From Actinomycetota bacterium (GTDB lineage: Bacteria > Actinomycetota > Actinomycetes > Actinomycetales > Microbacteriaceae), in the NCBI GenBank assembly GCA_009702405.1, contig WLIC01000004.1, positions 1 to 15,942 of the forward strand: a stretch of DNA of 15,942 nt. Direction: 5' to 3'. Below the pieces are notes generated by a model. The model was given only the letters and a program-made list of their open reading frames with translations, was not told where the DNA came from and did no database searches. Position 1 is the first letter of the stretch; each line of letters opens with the position of its first letter. This document shows positions 1-7,873 of this stretch, piece by piece. A program made the translations under genes and the position numbers.

Positions 1-2039
1 CCCTACTGGTTGCCTTCATCGGTCTAGCTGGTTTTGGTTACTCATTGAACCTGTTCACCCTTAGCGCGCTAACTATTGCTATTGGCCGTGTTGTTGATGA
101 CTCAATTGTTGTTATTGAAAACATCAACAGACACCTCTCGTATGGTGAAAAGAAGATGGAAGCAATCCTCAACTCAGTCAAGGAAGTTGCTGGTGCTATT
201 ACAGCTGCGACCTTAACTACAGTTGCCGTGTTCTTACCTATTGCCGGTGTTGGTGGCCTAGTTGGTCAGTTGTTTAGACCATTCGCACTAACCTTCGCTT
301 TAGCTTTGGTTGCTTCACTATTCGTGTCTTTGACCATCGTTCCGGTTATCGCTACCTGGTTCCTAAAAGCTCCCGCTGTTGAGAAGACCCTCACTGAAGC
401 TGCTGCAAGTAAGCTAGCTGCCAAGGTCCGTGAAGAAGAGGAAGCTCGCGAGCGCAAGTCATTGCTGCAACGCATTTACTTGCCTGTGCTTAGTTCAACC
501 CAGAAGCGTCCGGTAATCACCCTGGTTGCTGCTTTCTTGGTATTGCTATTTACTTTCGGTCTAGTTCCTTTCATCAAGACCAACTTCATTGGTTCTTCTG
601 GATCAACAACATTTAGCATCGCCCAGACAGTTCCTTTCGGTAGCTCACTTGAAGATAAGTCAAAGGCTGCTGCAGGTGTTGAGCAGTTGCTTCTAGATTC
701 AGGTGACACCGTTGCTGTTACCACCACCATTGGTTCAACAGGAGATTCTCGAGTTGCCTTCGGTCAAGCTGCTGGTGGAATTCAGATCCAGGTTTCTACT
801 AAGGCAACTGTTAATGGAGATGCTTTCCAAGCCAAGATGCAGAAGCAGTTCGAAGCTCATCCTGAACTAGGAAAAGTTGCTTTCGAATCTGGCCAGTCAT
901 TTGGTTCAAGTGGAACTATCGATGTGACTGTCACTGCAAAGACTGATGCTCAGCTTCGTGCTGGTATTGAAAAGGTCAAGACTGCTCTAACCGGCAAGAT
1001 TGATGATGTCTCGTCAGAGATAACCACAACACTCAGTGAAAAGCAGAGAACCCTTCGAGTAACAGTTGATCGTTTGGCAGCTACTCGCGCAGGACTAAGT
1101 GAAATTGCTGTTGCAACCCTTGTCTCTTCAGCTATGACACCGCAGAGTGTTGGAACTATCAACATTGATAGCAAGGCAACCAGCATCTATATCAAATCTG
1201 GTGCAGTGCCAACAACTGTGAATGAAGTTAAAGCTATTCAGATTCCAACCGCTATGGGATACATTCCACTAGATCGAGTTGCTGATGTTGCTTTGGTTTC
1301 AGTTCCAACCAAGATCACCACTCAAGACGGTGACCGCGCTGCAACTGTTTCTTTGACTCCAAATAAAGATGCCAGCCTAACTACCATCACAATGCAGGTA
1401 GCGAAGCAAGTTGATCTAATCAAGAACGATATGCCAGTAGGAGCTACTTTGCTTCCAATCGGTGGTGTTTCTGCAGATCAAGCAGACTCATTCAACCAAT
1501 TGTTCTTAGCGCTGCTTGCAGCTATTGCAATTGTTTACTTGATCATGGTTGCTACCTTCCGTAGCTTGGTTCAGCCACTGGTTCTTCTAGTGTCTATTCC
1601 ATTCGCTGCTACCGGTGCATTCGTTGCGCTGTTGATCACCAACACAGCTTTGGGTCTACCAGCTCTTATCGGTATGTTGCTACTAGTTGGAATCGTGGTC
1701 ACTAACGCGATTGTTTTGATTGACCTAATCAACCAATACCGTGCTCAAGGAATGCCGCTAGAGGATTCCATCATGAATGGTGCTCGTCAAAGACTGCGTC
1801 CTATCTTGATGACAGCACTTGCAACCATTGGTGCGCTATCTCCACTGGTTCTAGGCATCACCGGTTCTGGTGGCTTCATCTCACAGCCACTTGGAGTGGT
1901 TGTTATCGGTGGTTTGTTCTCTTCAACAATCCTTACCCTGATCATCGTTCCTGTCCTATACAGGCTGATTGAAGGTCGTAAAGAGCGTAAAGCACTAAAG
2001 AAGGCAACTCCTAAGAAGCTAAAGGCAAAGACCGCCTAG
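1..2039 (+). CDS. RND-family efflux permease (AcrB/HAE1-like), 5'-truncated by the window edge
   Basis: The reading frame is open from base 3, so the TTG at 45 is internal and the true start lies to the left. About 678 residues are visible. RND permeases are proton-driven exporters of drugs, lipids or other amphiphiles in the cytoplasmic membrane. The visible part begins in the first membrane half. A TM4-like segment carries the acidic pair of the proton relay (VVDD, about residues 30-33 of the visible part). More helices follow at about 65-120 and 172-190, then an extracytoplasmic loop of about 300 residues (190-498), which is the usual size, then the second membrane half at about 500-654 with the GARQRLRPILMTALATI block. 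A lysine-rich cytosolic tail ends the protein. The TM10-like helix has VVTNAIVLID, without the lysine found at this place in E. coli AcrB, as in many HAE1-type proteins. The substrate cannot be told from sequence. Family assignment is firm. Confidence 0.93.
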   Translation, partial: LLVAFIGLAGFGYSLNLFTLSALTIAIGRVVDDSIVVIENINRHLSYGEKKMEAILNSVKEVAGAITAATLTTVAVFLPIAGVGGLVGQLFRPFALTFALALVASLFVSLTIVPVIATWFLKAPAVEKTLTEAAASKLAAKVREEEEARERKSLLQRIYLPVLSSTQKRPVITLVAAFLVLLFTFGLVPFIKTNFIGSSGSTTFSIAQTVPFGSSLEDKSKAAAGVEQLLLDSGDTVAVTTTIGSTGDSRVAFGQAAGGIQIQVSTKATVNGDAFQAKMQKQFEAHPELGKVAFESGQSFGSSGTIDVTVTAKTDAQLRAGIEKVKTALTGKIDDVSSEITTTLSEKQRTLRVTVDRLAATRAGLSEIAVATLVSSAMTPQSVGTINIDSKATSIYIKSGAVPTTVNEVKAIQIPTAMGYIPLDRVADVALVSVPTKITTQDGDRAATVSLTPNKDASLTTITMQVAKQVDLIKNDMPVGATLLPIGGVSADQADSFNQLFLALLAAIAIVYLIMVATFRSLVQPLVLLVSIPFAATGAFVALLITNTALGLPALIGMLLLVGIVVTNAIVLIDLINQYRAQGMPLEDSIMNGARQRLRPILMTALATIGALSPLVLGITGSGGFISQPLGVVVIGGLFSSTILTLIIVPVLYRLIEGRKERKALKKATPKKLKAKTA

Positions 2040-2047
2040 GTCTTGGC

Positions 2048-2096
2048 TAAACTGAACAAGGTCATCGATGTCGGTGGCCTTGTTTAGTTTGAGGGA
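2048..2096 (+). promoter_or_regulatory. Candidate promoter and start region of orn
   Basis: Two TANNNT-type -10 candidates precede orn: TAAACT at 2048-2053 and TAGTTT at 2085-2090. The second would put the transcription start at or beside the A of the first ATG (2097), giving a leaderless mRNA, a mode common in actinobacteria. GAGGG at 2091-2095 is too close to ATG 2097 but well spaced (about 5 bases) for ATG 2100. The two adjacent ATGs thus fit two different initiation modes. I see no convincing -35 for either candidate. Confidence 0.3.
2049..2090 (+). other. Long inverted repeat between the RND gene and orn (possible terminator or orn leader hairpin)
   Basis: The arms AAACTGAACAAGG (2049-2061) and CCTTGTTTAGTTT (2078-2090) pair over 13 positions with one G-U wobble. 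The loop is 16 bases. It lies 9 bases after the RND stop codon, so termination is the natural reading, but no run of T follows: GAGGGAATG, the orn start region, comes directly after. It may therefore be an atypical terminator, a hairpin in the orn leader, or both. Confidence 0.55.
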
Positions 2097-2708
2097 ATGA
2101 TGAACATACCTGAGTACCTGGTCTGGATTGACTGTGAGATGACAGGGCTAAACCCAGACACTGAGTGTCTAGTTGAGATAGCTGCTGTTATTACAGACAC
2201 CGAACTAAACGTCATGGACGAAGGCATTGATCTTGTTATCAAGCCTCGAGCTGGCACTGTTGAAGCCATGGGCGACTACGTGCGCAAGATGCACACCGAC
2301 TCAGGTCTAATCAATGAGTTTGAAGATGGCTTAGAACTAGAAGATGCTGAAGCCCAGGTCCTTGAATACATCAAGAAATACATCCCAACCGCTAAGACAT
2401 CTCCCCTGGCTGGAAATACCATCAGCACAGATCGTCTTTTTATCTCCAAATACATGCCTAAATTGGATGACCACCTGCACTACAGAAACATCGATGTTTC
2501 CACCATCAAAGAGCTAGCCAAGCGCTGGTATCCAAGGGCTTACTTCCAAGCTCCTAAGAAAGATGGCGGTCATAGAGCCCTTGCTGACATCCTTGAATCC
2601 ATTGAGGAACTCAAGTATTACCGCCAGAGCGTATTTGTTGAGACTCCTGGCCCGTCCTCTGAGGAAGCTCAGGCTCTGGCGCAGGGCATCAAGTCTGATA
2701 AACTTTAG
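2097..2708 (+). CDS. orn: Oligoribonuclease Orn (DEDDh 3'-5' exoribonuclease)
   Basis: Orn degrades the 2-5 nt RNAs (nanoRNAs) left by other RNases, including linear pGpG from cyclic di-GMP turnover, in the cytoplasm. The 203 residues match the usual family length. All DEDDh residues are visible: Asp12 and Glu14 in WIDCEMTG, Asp112 in the GNTISTDRLFI block, His159 and Asp164 in GGHRALADI. The spacing is nearly identical to E. coli Orn. The protein starts with two methionines; the second (2100) has the better-spaced GAGGG ribosome binding site, so the mature protein may be 202 residues. The acidic, serine-rich C-terminal tail after about residue 180 lies beyond the nuclease fold. tRNA-His follows 32 bases after the stop, a neighbour relation also seen in other actinobacteria. 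Confidence 0.96.
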   Translation: MMNIPEYLVWIDCEMTGLNPDTECLVEIAAVITDTELNVMDEGIDLVIKPRAGTVEAMGDYVRKMHTDSGLINEFEDGLELEDAEAQVLEYIKKYIPTAKTSPLAGNTISTDRLFISKYMPKLDDHLHYRNIDVSTIKELAKRWYPRAYFQAPKKDGGHRALADILESIEELKYYRQSVFVETPGPSSEEAQALAQGIKSDKL

Positions 2709-2714
2709 AAGTTG

Positions 2715-2733
2715 ATTTCGGCACTGCCGAGAT
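2715..2733 (+). other. Short hairpin between orn and tRNA-His
   Basis: ATTTCGG (2715-2721) pairs with CCGAGAT (2727-2733) around a 5-base loop, giving seven pairs including one G-U. It sits in the 32-base gap between the orn stop and the tRNA and has no T tract. If orn and the tRNA share a transcript, it could affect tRNA 5' processing or protect the orn mRNA end. That role is inference. Confidence 0.35.
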
Positions 2734-2740
2734 TGAACAT

Positions 2741-2817
2741 GGTGGGTATAGCTCAGCTGGTAGAGCGCCTGGTTGTGGTCCAGGATGTCGCGGGTTCAAG
2801 TCCCGTTACTCACCCCA
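2741..2817 (+). tRNA. tRNA-His (anticodon GTG), with encoded CCA
   Basis: The cloverleaf folds completely. The extra G-1 typical of histidine tRNA (2741) faces discriminator C at 2814. Acceptor GTGGGTA (2742-2748) pairs with TACTCAC (2807-2813) with one G-U. The D stem is GCTC/GAGC (2751-2754, 2763-2766). The anticodon stem is CCTGG/CCAGG around the loop TTGTGGT, with GTG at 2775-2777. The T arm is GCGGG/CCCGT with loop TTCAAGT. CCA is encoded at 2815-2817. It reads histidine codons CAC and CAU. Both the -1 G and the GTG anticodon support the identity. Confidence 0.97.
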
Positions 2818-2824
2818 AGTAAAA

Positions 2825-2851
2825 AACCCGAGGTTATTAGCCTCGGGTTTA
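2825..2851 (+). terminator. Rho-independent terminator after tRNA-His
   Basis: AAACCCGAGG (2825-2834) and CCTCGGGTTT (2842-2851) form a perfect 10-bp stem with a 7-base loop. The stem ends in TTT and continues ATTTG. A run of A on the left side means it could also work in the other direction. It closes the orn/tRNA-His unit and separates it from the secreted-protein genes to the right. Confidence 0.85.
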
Positions 2852-3027
2852 TTTGTAATTTCCCCAACCAGCTAAGTAACACTTTGGGAACACACTGGCG
2901 AAACAAATCTAAAGTGGGAGCTAACTTTGCTAAGTTTCTAATGAAAAGACCTGCTGAATCTTTGTGATCATACTGCTGTTTCAAGTGTTTGGCCTCTGTT
3001 TGCGGGATGGGAATGAGGGGAAAAATA
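2852..3027. other. 176-base intergenic region ahead of the CHAP gene
   Basis: This stretch should hold the promoter of the two-gene CHAP unit. I see no strong promoter. The best -10-like words are CATACT at 2969-2974 (about 45 bases before the start codon's ribosome binding site) and TAAAGT further left, neither with a good -35. No copy of the tRNA 3' end, no long repeat and no plausible small gene were found. GAGGGG at 3015-3020 is the ribosome binding site of the CHAP gene. Confidence 0.4.
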
Positions 3028-3678
3028 ATGTCCAAGAAATATTCAATTCTTTTTGGCCTAGTATTCGGCAGCATATTTTTTTCTGCAACAGCCGCTTTTG
3101 CAGAAGACAGTAAAGAGACATGCTTCTCCAAGGGATACCTCTGTGTATTTCCCTATGCCTACATGGGAGAAGATCCCTATGATGTGGATCGTCACAATAA
3201 GCCTTCGCCTTACAATCAAACCAAACATAGTTGCACATCATTTGTTGCTTGGATGTTGGCCACATTTAAACCATGGATGCCAGAAATATCAACATTCGAT
3301 GGGGCTTATAAATGGGACAATGATGCAGTTAGTCGAGTAGGTGCAAGCCTCGTTACTGTTCCAACGGTTGGTGACATCGCCCAATGGGAGAAGTTTAACC
3401 CAACTGATGAAGATGACATGGGTCACGTAGCTTACGTCACCTCGGTAAACAAAACACTAACTGGGGTAGTGAAATCCATAGAACTTATGGATGACAACGG
3501 AGGAAGGTGGGAAACAACGAAAAAGATTATGTACCCAGGATCCCCCATCGGCAAAATGGGATGGCCAGACCACTTCATTCGCTTTCCTGACTCACTTGGA
3601 GTCTCATCAGGCGGGGGAGGTTTTATTGACAGAGTTCCTGCATCAGTTGCCATAGATTACCTCGAATCACAAGGTTAG
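3028..3678 (+). CDS. Secreted CHAP-domain protein (putative peptidoglycan amidase/endopeptidase)
   Basis: This is a 216-residue exported protein. I chose ATG 3028 because GAGGGG lies 7 bases ahead and the product begins with a textbook signal peptide (MSKKYSILFG, then a hydrophobic stretch, likely cleavage after AFA at residue 25). A longer frame from TTG 2989 would bury that signal. The mature part has CHAP features: Cys69 in HSCTSFVAW as the expected nucleophile, VGDIAQW at about 114-120, the catalytic His133 in MGHVAYV, and acidic/Asn residues near 155-157 (MDDNG) as the possible third member. Cys32 and Cys39 could form a disulfide. CHAP enzymes cleave amide bonds in peptidoglycan stem or cross-bridge peptides. 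There is no recognisable cell-wall-binding domain, only a Gly/Ser-rich stretch (193-198) and a short tail. The next gene starts 5 bases after the stop, so the two are probably co-transcribed. CHAP family: good; precise bond: unknown. Confidence 0.82.
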   Translation: MSKKYSILFGLVFGSIFFSATAAFAEDSKETCFSKGYLCVFPYAYMGEDPYDVDRHNKPSPYNQTKHSCTSFVAWMLATFKPWMPEISTFDGAYKWDNDAVSRVGASLVTVPTVGDIAQWEKFNPTDEDDMGHVAYVTSVNKTLTGVVKSIELMDDNGGRWETTKKIMYPGSPIGKMGWPDHFIRFPDSLGVSSGGGGFIDRVPASVAIDYLESQG

Positions 3679-3683
3679 CTCCC

Positions 3684-4526
3684 TTGAGAAAACTTCTCGT
3701 GATTGCAGTTATGTTTGTTTGGCTTCCTGGCGCTTCAATAGTTGCGAGTCAAGCCGCTGAAGATAAGGGCACTGTGACTGTTATTAGGGATGAGCGCAAA
3801 GTTGAAACTGTAATTGCTGAGAACCTTATTTGGAGCATTAACTCAAAAAAGCAGGCAAATAAAGCCATAGCTTTCCTAATGACTGAAGCTAGTAATCAGA
3901 TTAAACTTCTTGAAAACGCTGGCGCGGTTATTGTGACAAGAAAATATGTTTATACAAGTACTAGCGCTTTTCCAGACTGGAAACTGTTTGTGCCTGAATT
4001 TAGGCAATTTGTTCTAATCGGTAAGAATAAAAGCGGGAAAGTTGTGAGCCAAAGTGGACGAATCCCTAAGGATTCAGGGACACTGGAGTCAAGGCTCATT
4101 CAAATAAATGCGGATGTTTGCCGAATTGGCTCTGGAGCAACGGCAAGCTCCAATCTGCCTAGGTGCTCGATAACTGCTGTTGATTCAAATAAGTTTCTTA
4201 GAGCCTCACTAAGGACCTGGATGGAGAATTACTCAGCTTTTGAACGAGAGGAAGCTGGACGTTTCAAAGAGCTCTTAGAGACGTGTCTAAGAAATAAATA
4301 TATATACTCGATCAAGAACGGCCGAGTTAGTTGCCCAGATAACTCGAAGATTTGGGCTGAAAACAAAGATGTTCCACTTTCACAGAATTACTCAAAATTC
4401 AAGTACCAAATTGTTCTTGATTCCAAACGCAAAACCGCAGTTATGACTTACACAAATAGAACACGCATCGACAAGGCACCTGAGGCTATGAACACATATA
4501 ATTCAATGCTTATGTTCAGTTACTGA
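3684..4526 (+). CDS. Exported protein of unknown function with four cysteines
   Basis: I do not recognise this 280-residue protein. It begins at TTG 3684 with AAGG 9 bases ahead, overlapping the end of the CHAP gene. The N-terminus is a signal peptide: MRKLL, a hydrophobic core, likely cleavage after ASQA at about residue 24. The mature part is rich in Lys, Asn and Ser and has exactly four cysteines (146, 161, 201, 217), so two disulfides are possible outside the cell. A charged, probably helical segment (about 173-205, with [14 protein letters not shown]) lies between the cysteine pairs. There is no transmembrane anchor, lipobox or sortase motif. Base composition is low: sampled 60-base lines are 33-45% G+C, against 42-60% in sampled housekeeping lines. 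AGG arginine and ATA isoleucine codons are frequent, suggesting transfer or relaxed selection. Its stop overlaps the 3' end of convergent gatB by 7 bp. The CHAP neighbour hints at a joint role at the cell wall, but that is inference. Confidence 0.75.
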   Translation: MRKLLVIAVMFVWLPGASIVASQAAEDKGTVTVIRDERKVETVIAENLIWSINSKKQANKAIAFLMTEASNQIKLLENAGAVIVTRKYVYTSTSAFPDWKLFVPEFRQFVLIGKNKSGKVVSQSGRIPKDSGTLESRLIQINADVCRIGSGATASSNLPRCSITAVDSNKFLRASLRTWMENYSAFEREEAGRFKELLETCLRNKYIYSIKNGRVSCPDNSKIWAENKDVPLSQNYSKFKYQIVLDSKRKTAVMTYTNRTRIDKAPEAMNTYNSMLMFSY

Positions 4527-6022
4527 TTAGCTCTTTCAAGAACTAGTTCACGAACTCGAGCAGCATCTGCTTGGCCCTTCATGGCCTGCATTACTGCACC
4601 GATAACTGCTCCAGCTGCTTGCACTTTACCTTCACGGATCTTCTCAAGAACATCTGGTTGCTTAGCTAGAGCTTCATCGATGGCAGCAATAAGAGCACCG
4701 TCATCAGAGACAACTTCTAGGTTTCTTGAAGTAACGATTTCCTGAGGTGAACCTTCGCCGGCTAATACTGCTGAAAGAACTTCACGGGCAATGCGGTCAT
4801 TGATCTTGCCTGATTCAACAAGTGTTGCTAGTTCCGCTACCTGCTTCGGTGTGATGTTCATTTCTGAAACGTCTTTATCTTCAGAGTTTGCAATACGAGC
4901 GATCTCACCTGAATACCACTTACGCGCAGCCTGTGGTTTAGCTCCCTGAGCTACGGCTTCTTCGATGAAGTCCATGAGACCTGCATTCACAACATCTCTG
5001 AATTCCATCTCAGCAAAGCCCCACTCGCCCGCTAGACGCTTACGCCTATCTGCCGGGTTCTCCGGAAGCTTTGCTCTTAGTGATTCGATGAGTTCTTTAG
5101 ATGGCTGAACTGGAACTAGATCTGGTTCAGGGAAGTAACGGTAGTCATCAGCATCTGACTTAGGTCTTCCAGCGCTGGTTGCACCTTTATCTTCATGCCA
5201 GTGACGTGTTTCTTGAGTGATGGTGCCACCGCCAGCAAGAATGTGTGCTTGCCGTTGAATCTCATATCTAACTGCACGTTCAATGGATCTGAGTGAGTTA
5301 ACGTTCTTAGTCTCGGTTCTGGTGCCTAGTTTTTCTTGACCGTGAGGGCGAAGTGAAACGTTGGCATCACAGCGAACGTTTCCACGTTCCATGCGAGCTT
5401 CTGAAACTCCAAGAGCTTTAACAATCTCTCTGATTGAACGAACATAGGCAGCTGCTAGTTCAGGAGCTTCTGCTCCTGCTCCAAAGACTGGTCTGGTAAC
5501 AATTTCAACCAGTGGAACACCGGCACGGTTGTAATCAACTAGTGAATACTCAGCACCTTGGATACGACCTGTTGCACCGCCAATGTGTGTGAGCTTTCCA
5601 GCATCTTCTTCCATATGTGCTCGTTCGATTAGCACGGTGAACTTGTTACCTGAAGGAACTTCAACATCTAGCTGACCATCAAAGGCAATTGGGTCTTTGA
5701 ACTGTGAGGTTTGGTAGTTCTTAGCTAGATCTGGGTAGAAGTAGTTCTTTCTAGAGAACCCTCCGTTAGGTTCAATCTGGCAGCCAAGAGCAAGACCGAT
5801 AGAGATTGATGATTCAACTGCTTTACCGTTTACTACTGGAAGTGAACCAGGAAGACCTATACAGATAGGACATACGTTGGTGTTTGGTTCATCACCAAAG
5901 TCATTCCTACAACCACAGAACATCTTGGTGTTGGTGTTTAGTTCAACGTGAACTTCAAGACCAATCACAACTTCAAAGAGTTCAATGGCCTTCTCGTAAT
6001 CCATCAAATTCGCTTTAGCCAT
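4520..6022 (-). CDS. gatB: Asp/Glu-tRNA amidotransferase subunit B (GatB)
   Basis: GatB binds the misacylated Glu-tRNA(Gln) or Asp-tRNA(Asn), activates the acyl side chain with ATP and receives ammonia from GatA. The 500 residues are of normal length. Visible marks are the N-terminal IGLEVHVEL block (about 20-28), the zinc ligands Cys36/Cys38 (CGC) and Cys51/Cys54 (CPIC), the [14 protein letters not shown] block, the EDAGK segment, and the C-terminal helical plus YqeY-like tail that holds the tRNA elbow (roughly 330-500). The start ATG (6022) shares one base with the gatA stop (TAATG) and is preceded by GGAGG at 6030-6034, so translation is probably coupled. It is the last gene of gatCAB. No terminator is visible at its end, where it overlaps the convergent unknown gene by 7 bp. 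Confidence 0.97.
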   Translation of the reverse strand: MAKANLMDYEKAIELFEVVIGLEVHVELNTNTKMFCGCRNDFGDEPNTNVCPICIGLPGSLPVVNGKAVESSISIGLALGCQIEPNGGFSRKNYFYPDLAKNYQTSQFKDPIAFDGQLDVEVPSGNKFTVLIERAHMEEDAGKLTHIGGATGRIQGAEYSLVDYNRAGVPLVEIVTRPVFGAGAEAPELAAAYVRSIREIVKALGVSEARMERGNVRCDANVSLRPHGQEKLGTRTETKNVNSLRSIERAVRYEIQRQAHILAGGGTITQETRHWHEDKGATSAGRPKSDADDYRYFPEPDLVPVQPSKELIESLRAKLPENPADRRKRLAGEWGFAEMEFRDVVNAGLMDFIEEAVAQGAKPQAARKWYSGEIARIANSEDKDVSEMNITPKQVAELATLVESGKINDRIAREVLSAVLAGEGSPQEIVTSRNLEVVSDDGALIAAIDEALAKQPDVLEKIREGKVQAAGAVIGAVMQAMKGQADAARVRELVLERANQ

Positions 6023-7524
6023 TAGTTGACCTCCAACTCAGGTGCGTGATCCATCATGCGTTTGCCCCAGATACCTTCAAGGATTCCTTCAAGTGCTGCG
6101 CCAACTTCATAGAGGGCAGCATCTTTGTGAGCAGGTGCTAGGAACTGAATACCAACCGGCAGGTTATCTTCATCAGCTAGACCAATAGGGACTGAAATAC
6201 CTGGAATACCAGCAAGGTTAGCTGGAATGGTTGCAATGTCATTTAGATACATAGCCAAAGGATCTGCAACCTTCTCACCAAACTTAAATGCTGTTGTTGG
6301 AGCAGTTGGAGAAACAAGAACATCGGCTTTAGCAAAAGCTGCATCGAAGTCTCTTTGAATTAGAGTTCTTACCTTGAGGGCTGCTCCATAGAACTTGTCA
6401 AAAGAACCAGCAGATAGCGCGTAGGTGCCAAGAATAATTCTTCGCTTCACTTCTGGACCAAAACCAGCTTCACGGGTAGCAGCCATAACTCGTTCAATGG
6501 TTGGGTTACCTTCAGGGGTTACTCGCATACCAAATCGAACAGAGTCGAACTTAGCTAGGTTGCTTGATGCTTCCGCAGGAAGAATCAGGTAGTAAGCATC
6601 AATCGCATATTCAAATGATGGGCAGTCAACTTCAACGATCTCAGCGCCTGCATCAGTTAGAAGTTTTAGTGCCTCCGCAAAGCGGTTACGAACACCTTGC
6701 TGGAATCCATCACCAGAGAGCTGCTTGATAAGGCCAACTTTCTTGCCCTTTAGTGAGCCATGCTTAGCAGCTTCAACCATTGAACCAAGAGAGTGAGTTA
6801 GTGAGGTGCTGTCATGGGGATCATGACCTGCGATAGCATCCTGCAGGTAAGCAGCATCAAGAACGTTTCTAGCAACAGGACCAATCTGGTCAAGAGAAGA
6901 AGCTAGAGCAATCAATCCATATCTAGAAACAGCACCGTATGTTGGCTTGATACCAACAGTTCCGGTAACCGCTCCTGGGAAACGAATAGAACCACCGGTA
7001 TCTGAACCAATAGCCAAAGGTGACTGGAATGAAGAAACAACTGAAGAAGATCCACCACCAGAACCACCAGGGATACGAGTTAGATCCCAAGGGTTCTTGC
7101 TAGGGCCATACGCTGAGAACTCTGTTGAGGAACCCATCGCGAATTCATCAAGGTTGGTCTTACCAAGAATCGGCATTAGTTCATTACGTAGTTTGGTAAC
7201 AACTGTTGCGTCATATGGTGCCAGCCAACCTTCAAGAATCTTTGATCCTGCTGTAGTTGGTGCATCGGTTGTTGCCAGGTTGTCTTTGACAGCAATAGGA
7301 AGACCGGCCAAAAGAGGAAGTTTTTCCCCAGCTGCTCGTCTACGGTCAACTTCTTTAGCTGTTGCTAAAGCACTTTCTGCACTGATGTGTAGGAAGGAGT
7401 GCACAGCATCGCCAACCTTGGCAATCTGATCTAGGTGGGCCTGTGTAACCTCTACTGAAGATACCTCTCCCTTACTCATCATCTCGATGAGCTCTGACGC
7501 ATTCTTTCTGATTAGCTCACTCAT
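6022..7524 (-). CDS. gatA: Asp/Glu-tRNA amidotransferase subunit A (GatA)
   Basis: GatA is the glutaminase of GatCAB: it frees ammonia from glutamine and channels it to GatB. The 500 residues carry the amidase-signature triad at the expected spacing: Lys80 (PIAVKDN), the cis-Ser155 (GGSGGGSS) and the nucleophile Ser179 (SDTGGSIR). After that arginine the usual RQP is RFP here, a small departure from most amidase-signature proteins. The start ATG 7524 has GAGGAG at 7531-7536, inside the end of gatC, and a 3-base gap after the gatC stop. The enzyme implies that the cell lacks at least one of GlnRS or AsnRS and makes that aminoacyl-tRNA indirectly. Confidence 0.97.
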   Translation of the reverse strand: MSELIRKNASELIEMMSKGEVSSVEVTQAHLDQIAKVGDAVHSFLHISAESALATAKEVDRRRAAGEKLPLLAGLPIAVKDNLATTDAPTTAGSKILEGWLAPYDATVVTKLRNELMPILGKTNLDEFAMGSSTEFSAYGPSKNPWDLTRIPGGSGGGSSSVVSSFQSPLAIGSDTGGSIRFPGAVTGTVGIKPTYGAVSRYGLIALASSLDQIGPVARNVLDAAYLQDAIAGHDPHDSTSLTHSLGSMVEAAKHGSLKGKKVGLIKQLSGDGFQQGVRNRFAEALKLLTDAGAEIVEVDCPSFEYAIDAYYLILPAEASSNLAKFDSVRFGMRVTPEGNPTIERVMAATREAGFGPEVKRRIILGTYALSAGSFDKFYGAALKVRTLIQRDFDAAFAKADVLVSPTAPTTAFKFGEKVADPLAMYLNDIATIPANLAGIPGISVPIGLADEDNLPVGIQFLAPAHKDAALYEVGAALEGILEGIWGKRMMDHAPELEVN

Positions 7525-7527
7525 GGC

Positions 7528-7824
7528 TTACTCCTCATCCAGAATGGCAGCTACCCTGAAGCGTCCCTGACCTGAGTCTGGGGCGCCTGAAAGGGCCTGT
7601 TCTTGGGTTAATGACGGCTGAACCACATCTTCCCTAAACACATTGGCTAGCGGGATGGGGTGGCTTGTTGCAGGAGTATTAGCGTCAATGGCATCAGAGA
7701 TCTTGGCCACAGAGTCGACTATAAGGCCTAGTTGTTCGGTGAAACGAATAACTTCATCCTCATGGAGGTCAATTCTGGCAAGACCAGCTAGGTGACGCAC
7801 TAAATCAGGGGTAATTTCAGACAC
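7528..7824 (-). CDS. gatC: Asp/Glu-tRNA amidotransferase subunit C (GatC)
   Basis: GatC is the small subunit that wraps around GatA and GatB and stabilises the complex. I place the start at GTG 7824 (98 residues, normal family size). AAGGA at 7830-7834 lies 5 bases ahead, and the product then begins VSEITPDLVRHLAGLARI, the standard GatC N-terminus. An upstream in-frame start at 7857 would add 11 residues not expected in the family and would sit on the predicted transcription start. The C-terminal half has the usual VFREDVVQPSL segment and a conserved end after RFRVAAIL. First gene of gatCAB. Confidence 0.93.
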   Translation of the reverse strand: MSEITPDLVRHLAGLARIDLHEDEVIRFTEQLGLIVDSVAKISDAIDANTPATSHPIPLANVFREDVVQPSLTQEQALSGAPDSGQGRFRVAAILDEE

Positions 7825-7861
7825 AGGTTTCCTTAGAACTCTTGTGATGGTTAGCAATTCA

Positions 7862-7867
7862 AGTATA
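7862..7867 (-). promoter_or_regulatory. Candidate -10 box of the gatCAB promoter
   Basis: On the minus strand this reads TATACT, five of six matches to TATAAT. Transcription would begin near 7855, leaving a leader of about 30 bases with the AAGGA ribosome binding site. No clear -35 is present at 17-18 bases upstream. Confidence 0.4.
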
Positions 7868-7873
7868 TCGGGG

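Noticed and set aside
45..47. TTG at 45 as the start of the RND permease
   Set aside because: The frame is open to base 3 and the preceding residues (FIGLAGFGYSLNL) continue a typical RND membrane segment.
2735..2740. GAACAT with TTGATT (2712-2717) as a private promoter for tRNA-His
   Set aside because: Spacing is right, but the -10 match is poor and transcription would start inside the tRNA.
2773..2967. 64-codon plus-strand open frame across the tRNA and terminator
   Set aside because: It begins inside tRNA-His and crosses the terminator stem; no ribosome binding site and no protein-like composition.
2989..3027. Longer N-terminus for the CHAP protein from TTG 2989
   Set aside because: It would put 13 residues before a complete signal peptide; ATG 3028 has GAGGGG at ideal spacing.
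2796..3265. Minus-strand open frames opposite the tRNA end and the CHAP gene
   Set aside because: They are antisense to the tRNA, terminator and a convincing secreted CHAP protein, and have no family features.
2741..4526. tRNA-His as an integration site for a genomic island
   Set aside because: I found no second copy of the tRNA 3' end downstream, no integrase and no flanking direct repeat, so only composition and location hint at transfer.
6947..7429. 160-codon plus-strand open frame inside gatA
   Set aside because: It is a shadow of gatA, whose catalytic residues are all intact on the minus strand.
7825..7857. Longer GatC from an upstream in-frame start
   Set aside because: GTG 7824 has AAGGA 5 bases ahead and gives the family's usual N-terminus and length; the candidate -10 box at 7862-7867 would start transcription at about the upstream codon.
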